From contig JABAZP010000023.1 of assembly GCA_018608405.1 (NCBI GenBank), positions 124,001 to 188,000 on the forward strand: a stretch of DNA of 64,000 nt, in the 5' to 3' direction. The notes beneath the pieces are model-generated. The model was given only the letters and a program-made list of their open reading frames with translations. It was not told the origin of the DNA and ran no database searches. The DNA comes from Flavobacteriales bacterium. Its GTDB lineage: Bacteria > Bacteroidota > Bacteroidia > Flavobacteriales_E > Vicingaceae. The position numbers and the translations under genes were made by a program. Below are positions 53,134-62,439 of this stretch, piece after piece; positions within the stretch are counted from its first letter, which is position 1, and each line of letters opens with the position of its first letter.

Positions 53134-54429
53134 ATGAGAAAATTAGGATTATTAATGATTGTAGCCTTAATGGCAGGAAGCTCATTTGGTCAAAAGTATG
53201 GAGCTGACAGTGTAAAGTGTATAGAGAACCTTTCTTTGTACAAAGACTATTACAAGCAAAAAATGTATAACGATGCATATAAATATTGGAAAGTGGCGTA
53301 TGATATTTGTCCAGCCTCATCCGAAAAAATGTATGTTGATGGTGTTGCTTTGTTAAAGAGAAGAGAAGGCAAAGCGAAAACAGAAGCTCAAAAAGCTGCA
53401 ATTGTTGATTCTATTATTACAGTATACGACAGGAGAAAAGAGAATTTTGGAAGTAACAAGGGTAGAGTTGATGGAAGAAAAGGTACAGACTTGTTACGCT
53501 ATAAAAGCGACCAGCCTGAATTGCCCTTTGCAGTTTTAGAAAGCGCAGTGAATGAAGGAGGCAATTTTGCAGAGGCGGGAACTATTGCATCTTATATGAG
53601 TGCAGCAGTATTAATGGCAAGAGCTGAAAAGAAAACTCCTGAAGACGTGGTGAAGATTTTCGGACAGTTAACAGAAATTTTAGCATTTAACATTGCTAAG
53701 TATGAAGGGAAAAGAACACAAGAGTATTATGTGCAAGCCCAAGAAAGTGTAAATGATCTTGCTAGTCCTTATTTGAGTTGTGAAGTTTTAGTTAAAATGG
53801 CCGAAGAAGGATATGAAAAAAATAAGGCAGACGCAACTTGGATGGAAAGAACAGCTGACATTCTAGATAAAAAAAATTGCACGGACGCTCCTATCTTCTT
53901 CACCATTGCTAAAGAAATGCATGCATCTAACCCATCTTCAGTTTCTGCTGAAAAAATGGGAATTATGAGTTTAAAAAACAAAGAATTTGGTGCAGCGGAA
54001 AGTTTCTTTCAACAAGCAATTGACTTAGCTCAAGATGAAACAAAAAAAGCAGACTATTACATTGAACTAGCAGAAGCCCAACGAAGTGCTGGAAAATTCG
54101 GACAAGCAAGAACAAATGCTAGAAAGGCAGCAAGCCTGAAAGGAGGGTGGGGACTACCTTACCTAATGATAGGAGATATGATTGCATCTAGCTCTTCTTG
54201 TGGTGGAGAAGATGCTTGTGCACAAAAGGCGATTTATTGGTTAGCAGTTGATTATTATAATAAAGCTAAATCAATAGACCCATCAGTTGCAGGTAAAGCG
54301 AACGGAAAGATTGCGACATATGCAAAATACTTTCCAACTCAAGAAGACTGTTTCTTTGGTGGAACGAAGGCGGGAGATACAGTTAATATTGGCTGTTGGA
54401 TTGGAGAGTCTACAAAAGCTAGATTTTAA
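53134..54429 (+). CDS. Exported tetratricopeptide-repeat protein
   Basis: 431 residues with a signal peptide (RKLGLLMIVALMAGSSFGQ) and helical repeats, clearest at NKEFGAAESFFQQAIDLAQ, DYYIELAEAQRSAGKFGQA and AVDYYNKAKSIDPSVAGKA. Several Cys pairs (SSSCGGEDAC) could form disulfides in the periplasm. It is 12 bp after the barrel gene and directly before lptC. A scaffolding role in outer-membrane assembly is likely but not shown. Confidence 0.8.
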   Translation: MRKLGLLMIVALMAGSSFGQKYGADSVKCIENLSLYKDYYKQKMYNDAYKYWKVAYDICPASSEKMYVDGVALLKRREGKAKTEAQKAAIVDSIITVYDRRKENFGSNKGRVDGRKGTDLLRYKSDQPELPFAVLESAVNEGGNFAEAGTIASYMSAAVLMARAEKKTPEDVVKIFGQLTEILAFNIAKYEGKRTQEYYVQAQESVNDLASPYLSCEVLVKMAEEGYEKNKADATWMERTADILDKKNCTDAPIFFTIAKEMHASNPSSVSAEKMGIMSLKNKEFGAAESFFQQAIDLAQDETKKADYYIELAEAQRSAGKFGQARTNARKAASLKGGWGLPYLMIGDMIASSSSCGGEDACAQKAIYWLAVDYYNKAKSIDPSVAGKANGKIATYAKYFPTQEDCFFGGTKAGDTVNIGCWIGESTKARF

Positions 54430-54999
54430 TTGAGACAAACAATTAACTCAAAAAGCAAGAGCACCCTTATAAAATACTGTTTACCGGTATTTTTTGGGGT
54501 GCTTTTTTCGTGCTCAAATGATATTGAAGAGGTAAAAAAATACGATAATATAGAAGTTTTACCAGATCAAGTAGTAAAAGAGGTTGAGGTGATGTATAGC
54601 ACAAGTGGCAATGTAGTTTTTCAGCTTAATGCTCCAGTTTTACATCAATATTCTGGTGAGAAAAACTACAACGAGATGCCAGAGGGTGTGGAAGTAAAAA
54701 TTTTTGATAAGGAAATGAACGTTACCACCAAGCTCACCTCTAACTATGCCATTGATTCTACTTATGCCAATAAAATGCAAGCCCGTGAAAATGTAATTGT
54801 GATAAATGAAAAAGGAGAGCAGTTAAATACAGAAGAGCTACTTTGGAATAAAAAAACTGAGCAAATTACCTCAGATGTCTTTGTGAAAATAACTACTGCG
54901 GACCAAATAATCATGGGAACAGGCTTAATTTCCAACCAGAACTTTACAGAATATAGAATTCTTCAACCAAGCGGTATAATCAACATCGAAAATGATTAA
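54430..54999 (+). CDS. lptC: LPS export protein LptC
   Basis: 189-residue lipoprotein-like protein: hydrophobic leader with lipobox LFSC at about residue 28, then an LptC/OstA-type beta-jellyroll with DQVVKEVEVMYSTSGNVVF, TKLTSNYAIDSTYANKMQAR and LNTEELLWNKKTEQITSD, the usual pattern of the family. Receives LPS from LptBFG in the inner membrane. Start is TTG, directly after the TPR gene stop. Overlaps the next small gene by 8 nt. Confidence 0.88.
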   Translation: MRQTINSKSKSTLIKYCLPVFFGVLFSCSNDIEEVKKYDNIEVLPDQVVKEVEVMYSTSGNVVFQLNAPVLHQYSGEKNYNEMPEGVEVKIFDKEMNVTTKLTSNYAIDSTYANKMQARENVIVINEKGEQLNTEELLWNKKTEQITSDVFVKITTADQIIMGTGLISNQNFTEYRILQPSGIINIEND

Positions 55000-55198
55000 A
55001 GTAATAAAGTTTATGGAAAAGGCATGGATGGTGATAGCAATTGCTACCTTTCTAATTGCCATATATTGGTCAATAAAGAACAGTATTTATGATGCTCTTT
55101 ATTTTTTTGGATTTTCAGTAATTGCTATTTTTCTATTTATTATGCGAAGAAAACAACGCATGTTTCACGAAAGAGAAGCCGAGAAAAAGGGTAAATAA
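54992..55198 (+). CDS. Small membrane protein between lptC and the CNNM gene
   Basis: 68 residues with two hydrophobic helices (AWMVIAIATFLIAIYWSI and ALYFFGFSVIAIFLFIM) separated by a short loop, and a basic tail RRKQRMFHEREAEKKGK. It overlaps lptC by 8 nt. I recall such a small ORF at this place in other Flavobacteriales operons; function unknown. Confidence 0.7.
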   Translation: MIKVIKFMEKAWMVIAIATFLIAIYWSIKNSIYDALYFFGFSVIAIFLFIMRRKQRMFHEREAEKKGK

Positions 55199-55200
55199 GT

Positions 55201-55208
55201 TATATTTG
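55201..55208 (+). promoter_or_regulatory. -7 promoter box abutting the CNNM-type gene start
   Basis: TATATTTG with 5 bp before the ATG at 55214, as at coaX; suggests an internal promoter in the operon giving a leaderless message. Confidence 0.5.
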
Positions 55209-55213
55209 ATTTT

Positions 55214-56482
55214 ATGGACAGTTACCTATGGGGAGTAATCCTCAGTACGCTTGTTTTTTCAGCTTTCTTTTCAGGTATGGAAATTGCCTTTGTATCTGCG
55301 AACAAGCTAAAAATTGAACTAGACGGCAAGCAAGGAGACTTTTTTGCAAAAATAATCTCGAATTTCTTAAAAAGACCTTCAAGGTTCATTGGAGCGATGT
55401 TAGTTGGCAACAACATAGCTTTGGTCGTTTATGGAATTTTTATGGCAAAAATTTTAGAGCCCAAAATTGCCGCTTTTACAGAAAGTGAACTAGTTATTCT
55501 ACTCATTCAAACCATTCTCTCGACGTTAATCATTCTTGTAACGGCAGAATTCTTACCCAAAACACTTTTTAGAATAAACCCTAACTTAATGTTGCGGTTT
55601 TTTGCTTTACCTCTTTTTATTATTTACTGGATTATGTTTCTTCCAATGCTATTGGTTATTGGAATATCAGAACTATTGATTAAAATATTTTCCCCTCAGC
55701 TGAGCTCTGAAGAAGATTTGAATTTTGGAAGAATTGATTTAGAGCACTATTTAAAAGAAGGCACAGAGCAAGCGCTGTCTCAAGAGGAGGTTGACCATGA
55801 GATCCAAATTTTTCAGAACGCACTGGACTTTTCAAAGGTAAAGGCACGAGAATGTATGATTCCTCGAACTGAGATAGTGGCCCTTGAAATGGAGGAGGAT
55901 CTTGAAAAGCTCAAAGATAAATTTATTGAAACTGGTCTTTCTAAAATTTTGATATATAAGGATAACATTGATAACATAATAGGCTACACGCATTCATTCG
56001 AGTTGTTTAAAAAACCTGAAAGTATAAAGTCAATCTTGTTGCCACTTCCCATTATCCCAATGAGCATGCAAGCGAATGAAATATTGGAAATATTTATTCA
56101 ACAAAAGCGCAGCATCGCAGTGGTGGTGGATGAGTTTGGCGGCACGGCGGGGATTGTAACAATCGAAGATATAATTGAGGAAATATTTGGAGAAATTGAA
56201 GACGAACACGATAAAGAAGCTTTGATGGAAACTAAAATTAACGATCATGAGTTTCTGTTTGCCGCGCGATTAGAAGTGGACTATTTGAACAATGAATACA
56301 ATTTAGGCTTACCTGAATCAGATAATTACGAAACGATTGCAGGGTTAATTATTGATACTTTCGAGAGCATTCCTACAATGAACGAGCAAATTCAAAAAGA
56401 TCAATTTGTTTTTACTGTGAAGAAAGTTTTTCAGAATAAAATAGACCATGTTCATTTAAAGGTTCTGGAGCAAGATAATTAG
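55214..56482 (+). CDS. CNNM/hemolysin-like protein with CBS domains
   Basis: 422 residues: an N-terminal DUF21 (CNNM) membrane domain (FSGMEIAFVSANKLKIE, AMLVGNNIALVVYG, TAEFLPKTLFRINP), two CBS domains (ARECMIPRTEIVALEM; QKRSIAVVVDEFGGTAGIVT) and a C-terminal CorC_HlyC domain. The family exports magnesium or cobalt or regulates that transport; 'hemolysin' is a historical name. GldE has similar architecture, but no gldD or ssb neighbour supports that name here. Confidence 0.9.
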   Translation: MDSYLWGVILSTLVFSAFFSGMEIAFVSANKLKIELDGKQGDFFAKIISNFLKRPSRFIGAMLVGNNIALVVYGIFMAKILEPKIAAFTESELVILLIQTILSTLIILVTAEFLPKTLFRINPNLMLRFFALPLFIIYWIMFLPMLLVIGISELLIKIFSPQLSSEEDLNFGRIDLEHYLKEGTEQALSQEEVDHEIQIFQNALDFSKVKARECMIPRTEIVALEMEEDLEKLKDKFIETGLSKILIYKDNIDNIIGYTHSFELFKKPESIKSILLPLPIIPMSMQANEILEIFIQQKRSIAVVVDEFGGTAGIVTIEDIIEEIFGEIEDEHDKEALMETKINDHEFLFAARLEVDYLNNEYNLGLPESDNYETIAGLIIDTFESIPTMNEQIQKDQFVFTVKKVFQNKIDHVHLKVLEQDN

Positions 56483-56586
56483 TGAAGAATACCATCTTTC
56501 ATTAGCTTAAAATTAAGCGTTTTTAATGCTTTATTAATTCAGTTTACTATCGTATATTCGCAACCCTAAATTTTTAATTGATTTCA

Positions 56587-58653
56587 ATGGCAATAATTGG
56601 AAAAATAAGAGAGCGTTCGTTCTTGGTGTTAATCATCATCGGTATAGCATTACTAGCATTCATGCTAACAGAGTATTTTTCTGCAAACTCTAATGGACAA
56701 CAAGCTCCATTAAGTATTGCAGAGATAAATGGACAACAAATCTCTCCTCAAGAGTTTGACTTTAAAGTTCAACGAGGGTATGAGAATTATCAAAAGCAAA
56801 CTGAACAAGAGTTAGATGAACGAACTAAATCTACCATTCGGGAGTCGGTTTGGGCGGAAATGACTTCTGATATCTTGGTCGGAGAACAACTGGAAGAGTT
56901 AGGAATTCAAGTTACTTCTAGAGAATTAATGGACTTAGTTAGTGGATCGAATCCTCATCCACAAGTGAGGCAAGCGTTTACAGACCCAAATACAGGTCAG
57001 TTTAACCCTAATGCGGTAATTCAGTTTTTACAAAACCTTGACAATGACGAGGCAACTAAAGCACAGTGGGTTGATTTCGAAAGAGCATTGAAAAGAAATC
57101 ACAGAATGGATAAGTACAATGTCTTAATTAAAAAAGGCATTTATACTCCATCTGCTTTTGCTAAAGAAAAGTACAACGAAAATAATGGAGCAATGGCTTT
57201 TAAATATATTTATAAGCCCTACTCTTCGATTGAGGACTCTACAATTGAGGTGTCTGAATCAGAGATTTCTAACTTCTATAACAAGACAAAATCTGATTAT
57301 GACCAAAAGGCAAGTAGAAAAATTGCTTATGCTTACTTTCCAATTGTTCCGTCAGCAGAAGATCAAGAAGAGACAAAACAATGGGTGAATAAGACCTATG
57401 AAGAGTTTAAAACAAACGGGAATGATTCTACTTTCGTGAACGCAAACTCGGATCAAAATTTTATTCCCGTTTATTATTCTAAAGCAAATGCACCTGTTGG
57501 TGCGGATACTTCACTTTGGGATCAGGATTCAGGTTACGTAGTTTCGCCAAAATTGGTTGGAAATGTTTGGACAATTGCAAAGGTGAAAGCTATTAAAATG
57601 GCTCCTGACTCAGTTCGTGCTAGACACATTTTGATTGGAGCTCAAAACAGAATGATGGAAGCCGCAGAAAAAACGGCAGACAGTGTCATGACTGCACTAC
57701 AGTCAGGAACTCCTTTCGATTCGCTTGTTTCACTTTCTGATGACAAAGCGTCGGCCGTAAAAGGAGGAGATTTAGATTGGTTTGCTGAAGGAATGATGGT
57801 AAAACCGTTTAATGATGCTGCCTTCTCTTCAAACGTTGGTGAATTCTCAAAAGTAGAAACACAATTTGGATATCATATTATTGAAGTAACTGAAAAGTTA
57901 CCTGAGGTCAAGAAGATTCAAATCGCAACAATTACTCGTCAAGTTAAACCAAGTAAAGGAACTTATGCTGATTTGTTTAATCAGGCAAATAGTTTTTCCA
58001 TTAATGTAACCGATATAGAATCATTTAGAGAAGAGTTGACTAAGAATAATCTTCAGCAAAGATCTGCAGTACTGTCAGAAAATGACAACTTGGTTCAAGG
58101 TTTGGGGCTTTCGAGAGACTTAGCAAGATGGGTGCAAGATGCTGACCAGGGAGATGTTTCAGAAGCAAAAGATGTTGAGGGGGCCTTTGTTGTTGCAATT
58201 GTAGAGAATGTGGATAAGGAAGGAATTGCTCCTTTAGATAAGGTTAGAAACAGAGTTGAATTTTTGGCCAGACAAGAAAAGAAAGCTGAAATTTTGAAGT
58301 CAGAGTTGAATGACGCAAGTGATATCGGATCCTTAGCAGGAAAAACAGGTTTACCTGTTGAAAACGCAAATGTAACTTTTGCGAGCCCTGCAATTCCAAG
58401 TGTTGGGTTAGAGCCAAAAGTAGTTGGTTCAGCTTGGGCACTAACTCCGGGTCAATTAAGTCAGCCAATAGCCGGCAATAATGGAGTTTTCGTAGTGTCT
58501 GTAGATAAAAATGTTAGTGCAGGAGAACCTAATTTAGCAGAAGTTCGGCAAAATGAAATCAGAAGTATAGCTAGTAAAGTAGATAATGGATCGGTTTATA
58601 ATGCTTTAAAAGACAAGTCAGAAGTTGTTGATAACCGGTCAAAGTTCTATTAG
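56587..58653 (+). CDS. PpiD/SurA-type periplasmic peptidyl-prolyl isomerase
   Basis: 688 residues from ATG at 56587 (MAIIGKIRERSFLVLIIIGI). One N-terminal membrane helix, a SurA_N-type chaperone domain (~40-220), a parvulin domain with RARHILIGAQ and KGGDLDWFAEGMM, then a helical C-terminal part. It folds outer-membrane proteins emerging in the periplasm. This matches the PpiD/SurA-like proteins that follow lptC and the CNNM gene in Bacteroidota. A strong terminator ends the operon. Confidence 0.9.
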   Translation: MAIIGKIRERSFLVLIIIGIALLAFMLTEYFSANSNGQQAPLSIAEINGQQISPQEFDFKVQRGYENYQKQTEQELDERTKSTIRESVWAEMTSDILVGEQLEELGIQVTSRELMDLVSGSNPHPQVRQAFTDPNTGQFNPNAVIQFLQNLDNDEATKAQWVDFERALKRNHRMDKYNVLIKKGIYTPSAFAKEKYNENNGAMAFKYIYKPYSSIEDSTIEVSESEISNFYNKTKSDYDQKASRKIAYAYFPIVPSAEDQEETKQWVNKTYEEFKTNGNDSTFVNANSDQNFIPVYYSKANAPVGADTSLWDQDSGYVVSPKLVGNVWTIAKVKAIKMAPDSVRARHILIGAQNRMMEAAEKTADSVMTALQSGTPFDSLVSLSDDKASAVKGGDLDWFAEGMMVKPFNDAAFSSNVGEFSKVETQFGYHIIEVTEKLPEVKKIQIATITRQVKPSKGTYADLFNQANSFSINVTDIESFREELTKNNLQQRSAVLSENDNLVQGLGLSRDLARWVQDADQGDVSEAKDVEGAFVVAIVENVDKEGIAPLDKVRNRVEFLARQEKKAEILKSELNDASDIGSLAGKTGLPVENANVTFASPAIPSVGLEPKVVGSAWALTPGQLSQPIAGNNGVFVVSVDKNVSAGEPNLAEVRQNEIRSIASKVDNGSVYNALKDKSEVVDNRSKFY

Positions 58654-58680
58654 GAATTATAACGAACACAATACCAATAC

Positions 58681-58719
58681 AAAAAACCCTCTATGATAAT
58701 CCATCATAGAGGGTTTTTT
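58681..58719. terminator. Strong bidirectional terminator between the foldase gene and kbl
   Basis: Perfect 17-bp arms AAAAAACCCTCTATGAT and ATCATAGAGGGTTTTTT around a 5-nt loop, with T-runs in both directions. Confidence 0.9.
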
Positions 58720-58735
58720 ATGGCTAGTATCTCAG

Positions 58736-59926
58736 CTATTTTATAACTCCTAGTTCTTTTCCAACCTTTGTGAAGGCAGCGATGGCGTGGTCTAAGTGCT
58801 GCTTGTCATGACCTGCTGAAAGTTGGACTCTTATTCTTGCTTGCTCTTTAGGAACAACTGGATAGAAGAACCCAATAACATAGATACCTTCTTCTAATAG
58901 TTTGTCGGCGAAAACTTGAGAGAGTTTAGCATCGTAAAGCATGATAGGAACAATAGCGGATTCTCCATCTTTAAAATCAAATCCAGCCGATTTTACTCCA
59001 GCTTTAAAATAATCCACATTGTCCATTAGCTTATCTCTAAATGCAGTTGATTCTTTCAATAAATCCAATACAGCAATTGAACCTCCAACAATTGCAGGCG
59101 CTAAAGAGTTAGAGAATAAGTAAGGCCTCGAACGCTGACGAAGAAGTTCGATAACCTCCTTTTTACCTGTAGTAAATCCTCCCATCGCTCCACCCAATGC
59201 TTTTCCCAAGGTGCCAGTGATAATATCAACCCTTCCTAAAACATTGCAATACTCAGCAGTGCCTCTTCCTGTTTTTCCTATAAAGCCATGAGAATGGCAG
59301 TCGTCTACCATAACCATTGCATCATATTTTTCTGCGAGGTCACATATTTTGTCTAATTGGGCTACATATCCATCCATTGAGAATACACCATCCGTTACAA
59401 TAATCCGAAATCGTTGATCTTGCGCTTTTTTCAACTGTTCTTCGAGGTCAGTCATATCGTTATTTGCATACCTATAACGAGCTGCTTTGCAAAGCCGCAC
59501 ACCATCAATAATTGAAGCGTGGTTTAAAGAATCAGAAATTATTGCATCTTCAGGGCCAAATAGCGGTTCAAATACACCCCCATTTGCGTCAAATGCAGCA
59601 GCATATAAAATGGTGTCTTCTGTTCCACAGAATTCAGCAATCTTAGCCTCTAATGTTTTGTGAATATCTTGTGTGCCACAAATAAACCGTACTGATGACA
59701 TGCCAAAGCCATGACTATCTAATGCAGCTTTAGCAGCATTAACAACCTTTGGGTGAGATGAAAGCCCCAAGTAATTGTTGGAGCAAAAGTTAATGACTTC
59801 TTTGCCACTATTTAATTTTATAACAGCATCTTGAGCAGAGGTTATTATTCTTTCTTTTTTAAATAAACCGGCATTTTCTATATCAGAAAGTTCGGCTTGT
59901 AGGTGTTCTTTAATTTTTCCGTACAT
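58736..59926 (-). CDS. kbl: Glycine C-acetyltransferase (2-amino-3-ketobutyrate CoA ligase)
   Basis: 396-residue PLP enzyme of threonine degradation, cleaving 2-amino-3-oxobutyrate with CoA to glycine and acetyl-CoA. PLP lysine in [31 protein letters not shown], and [15 protein letters not shown] near the N-terminus are typical; length equals E. coli Kbl. No threonine dehydrogenase gene is adjacent. Confidence 0.94.
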   Translation of the reverse strand: MYGKIKEHLQAELSDIENAGLFKKERIITSAQDAVIKLNSGKEVINFCSNNYLGLSSHPKVVNAAKAALDSHGFGMSSVRFICGTQDIHKTLEAKIAEFCGTEDTILYAAAFDANGGVFEPLFGPEDAIISDSLNHASIIDGVRLCKAARYRYANNDMTDLEEQLKKAQDQRFRIIVTDGVFSMDGYVAQLDKICDLAEKYDAMVMVDDCHSHGFIGKTGRGTAEYCNVLGRVDIITGTLGKALGGAMGGFTTGKKEVIELLRQRSRPYLFSNSLAPAIVGGSIAVLDLLKESTAFRDKLMDNVDYFKAGVKSAGFDFKDGESAIVPIMLYDAKLSQVFADKLLEEGIYVIGFFYPVVPKEQARIRVQLSAGHDKQHLDHAIAAFTKVGKELGVIK

Positions 59927-59945
59927 CGTTTTCCATTTAGGTTCC

Positions 59946-59953
59946 CAAAGGTA
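59946..59953 (-). promoter_or_regulatory. -7 promoter box for kbl
   Basis: TACCTTTG on the minus strand, 19 bp before the kbl ATG at 59926. Confidence 0.5.
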
Positions 59954-59984
59954 ATGAAAGGTACTTTCTAATTAAAAGGGAAGT

Positions 59985-60584
59985 TTAACGAATGAATAAT
60001 TTGACCACTTGCGAATCGCTATTCTGGACAGCTACTTTTATAAAATAAACACCTCTTGGTAGTTCTGAAACGTCCCTAGAGTATTTATTTCCATTGAGAT
60101 TACTTTCGGTAAAAATTAAGGTGCCGTCAGATTGAAAAAGTAGAACTTCAAATTTATTGTTGGAGGAGTTGGTAAATTCTAGGTTAAAAGTTCCGCTATT
60201 CGGATTTGGGAAAACTAAAATACCTTGATTTCCTGCATTGACTATAAACTCTGAGACAAGCGAGAACTCAACATTATCTAATTTTAAACGATAAAACGAA
60301 GTCCTAACACTTATGGGGTTAGCATCAATCCAAGTATAAGACTGCGCGCTGTCTTCATTACCGCAAACACCGGGGTACACATATGCCTCTTGATAGTTGA
60401 CATTATCACTGCTTCTTTCAACCACTAAGTCTAGGCAAGTCGAACCCGCCGCCATGGTCCATTTAATGAGCGCTTTTTTGTCACCATCTACCGGTAACAT
60501 GCTAAAATCAAGCAACCGCTCACTTTGACTGAAGGAAAGAAGTTGAGATAAAAGAATAACACCAAAGAAAAATAGATTTTTCAT
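59985..60584 (-). CDS. T9SS type A sorting-domain protein
   Basis: 199 residues from ATG at 60584, with signal peptide (NLFFFGVILLSQLLSFSQ), a beta-sandwich region (LIKWTMAAGSTCLDLVVERS, SFYRLKLDNVEFSLVSE) that looks like a fibronectin-type fold, and a C-terminal type A sorting domain (VFPNPNSGTFNLEF, LPRGVYFIKV, QVVKLFIR). So it is secreted across the outer membrane by the type IX system and anchored at the surface. Small for a cargo and without catalytic domain. No T9SS machinery gene is in the window. Confidence 0.85.
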   Translation of the reverse strand: MKNLFFFGVILLSQLLSFSQSERLLDFSMLPVDGDKKALIKWTMAAGSTCLDLVVERSSDNVNYQEAYVYPGVCGNEDSAQSYTWIDANPISVRTSFYRLKLDNVEFSLVSEFIVNAGNQGILVFPNPNSGTFNLEFTNSSNNKFEVLLFQSDGTLIFTESNLNGNKYSRDVSELPRGVYFIKVAVQNSDSQVVKLFIR

Positions 60585-60675
60585 GTAAAGCAAATGTCGT
60601 AAAAAGAGACAAATTGATTCCATTTAAGCGAGTTACGTCGAGTAAATCTGGTCCAAACCTCATTTAAAATTTAGT

Positions 60676-60683
60676 TAACTTTG
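60676..60683 (+). promoter_or_regulatory. -7 promoter box for the E2 gene
   Basis: TAACTTTG, 24 bp before the ATG at 60708. Confidence 0.55.
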
Positions 60684-60707
60684 CAAAACTAAAATAAGAT
60701 AAAAATT

Positions 60708-62006
60708 ATGGCAGAGATTGAATTGACAATGCCCAGAATGGGAGAAAGTGTTGCGGAAGCAACTATTACCAACTGGTTAAAAGCTGAGGGTGATACTATT
60801 GAAGCGGAAGAGCCTGTTTTAGAAATTGCGACGGACAAGGTTGATTCCGAGATCCCAGCTCCAGAGTCAGGCGTTTTAAAGAAGATTTTATTTCAAGTAG
60901 ACGACGTAGTAAAAGTTGGTGATACCATTGCCATAATCGAAGTAGCGGGAGAAGCAAAGGCAGGAACGTCTGCCCCCTCAATTGTGGAGGAGAAGGCTCC
61001 AAAAGCTGTTGAAGAAATTCAAAATTCTGCAACGGCGATTTTAACGGAAGAATTAACCAAGAACTCTCCTTCTGGAAAGTTCTTATCTCCTTTAGTTAGA
61101 AGCATAGCAGAAAAAGAAGGAATAAGTGCAGCAGAGTTAGATCAATTAGAAGGGACTGGACTAAACAATAGAATTACCAAGGAAGACTTGGTAAAATACA
61201 TGCAAAACCGAGGCAGTGCTCCGGTCTCAGCAGCTGCTGAAAAGAAAATAGCACCTGCTGCTCCTGTAAAAGCACAGTCCGTTGTTTCAATGGGAGACGG
61301 TGATGAAATTATCCAGATGGATCGCATGCGAAAGATGATTTCGGACCACATGACCATGTCCAAACAGACATCGGCGCACGTAACTTCTTTTGTAGAAGCT
61401 GATGTTACTGAAATGGTAATGTGGAGAAATAAGGTGAAAAACAGTTACGAAAAACGTGAAGGAGAGAAAATTACTTACACTCCTTTAATTATGGAAGCTG
61501 TAGCCCGAGCGATTAAGGAAATGGCAATGATCAATGTTTCTGTAAGTGGAGATACCATTATTAAACGAAAGCACATTAATTTAGGTATGGCGACTGCTTT
61601 GCCTTCAGGCAACTTAATTGTGCCGGTAATCCGAGATGCAGACCAAATGAATTTGGTGGGGCTATCAAAAAAAGTAAACGATTTAGCCAATAGAGCTAGG
61701 ACGAACAAGCTGAGTCCGGATGAAGTGTCTGGAGGAACCTTTACAGTTACCAATGTTGGGACATTTGGTAATGTTATGGGAACTCCAATTATCAATCAAC
61801 CTCAGGTTGCGATAATGGCTGTTGGAGCAATTCGAAAAAAACCTGCGGTAATTGAAACTCCATTTGGAGACACTATCGGTGTGCGCCACATGATGTTCCT
61901 TTCTTTATCTTATGATCATAGAGTAGTTGATGGTTCTTTAGGAGGTAGTTTCGTGCAAAGAGTAGCAAAGATTTTAGAAGAATTTGATTTGAATAGGGAA
62001 ATCTAG
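60708..62006 (+). CDS. 2-oxoacid dehydrogenase E2 (dihydrolipoamide acyltransferase)
   Basis: 432 residues: one lipoyl domain with the modified Lys in EIATDKVDSEI, an Ala/Glu/Pro linker, an E1/E3-binding domain (SPLVRSIAEKEGISAAEL), and the acyltransferase domain with catalytic SYDHRVVDGSLGGSF. Belongs to pyruvate, 2-oxoglutarate or branched-chain complexes; the MPRMGESVAEATITNWLK start is common to the branched-chain/general type. E1 and E3 genes are not nearby, so substrate is open. Confidence 0.92.
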   Translation: MAEIELTMPRMGESVAEATITNWLKAEGDTIEAEEPVLEIATDKVDSEIPAPESGVLKKILFQVDDVVKVGDTIAIIEVAGEAKAGTSAPSIVEEKAPKAVEEIQNSATAILTEELTKNSPSGKFLSPLVRSIAEKEGISAAELDQLEGTGLNNRITKEDLVKYMQNRGSAPVSAAAEKKIAPAAPVKAQSVVSMGDGDEIIQMDRMRKMISDHMTMSKQTSAHVTSFVEADVTEMVMWRNKVKNSYEKREGEKITYTPLIMEAVARAIKEMAMINVSVSGDTIIKRKHINLGMATALPSGNLIVPVIRDADQMNLVGLSKKVNDLANRARTNKLSPDEVSGGTFTVTNVGTFGNVMGTPIINQPQVAIMAVGAIRKKPAVIETPFGDTIGVRHMMFLSLSYDHRVVDGSLGGSFVQRVAKILEEFDLNREI

Positions 62007-62010
62007 TTCA

Positions 62011-62028
62011 CTAACAATCATTTGTTAG
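62011..62028 (+). terminator. Small hairpin after the E2 gene
   Basis: CTAACAA-TCAT-TTGTTAG, 5 bp after the E2 stop. No T-run, so a weak terminator at most. Confidence 0.3.
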
Positions 62029-62042
62029 CGGTTGTTAACTAA

Positions 62043-62438
62043 TTCTATGGAATTGTAAAAGGAATAAAATATATTTGTATTTGTAGAAACAACTGCACTA
62101 AACCCAATAAAAATGAATCAAACAAAGAGTTTGTTTCATTCATTCAAGACATAGCTGAATTGGTAAAAGAAAGAGGTGATGCACAAATAATTATAACATC
62201 AAGTGCATCGAAAGTACCAACTAGAACGTGGAAGACGAATTCAGTTCTCACAAAAAAGAGAGCGTATGACACGAAAGCATTATTGGAAAAAGTATTTGCG
62301 AAACAGGGAATCAAGCCTAATCAGTTCAATTTTGTAGACATGAATACACTGATTACTGGGCCGGAATATAAAGGGGATTATCTTTCAAATAAGAGCACGT
62401 ATGAAAAATATCAATACGTAAGAATATTTATAAAGTAA
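62043..62438 (+). pseudogene. Fragment of an OmpA-like domain protein
   Basis: Open frame from 62043 without an ATG; the readable part (from about 62127) gives EFVSFIQDIAELVKERG, SSASKVPTRTWKTN and the terminal YEKYQYVRIFIK, matching the end of OmpA-related domains of large Bacteroidota surface proteins. Everything before is missing. A TTG at 62160 could start a 92-residue product, but that would cut the domain. It ends 1 bp before the exonuclease gene. Best read as the remnant of a much longer gene. Confidence 0.6.
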
Positions 62439-62439
62439 T

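Noticed and set aside
55214-56482. GldE assignment for the CNNM-type protein
   Set aside because: Domain order is similar, but no gldD or ssb neighbour is present and the lptC/PpiD context fits the general CNNM-type family.
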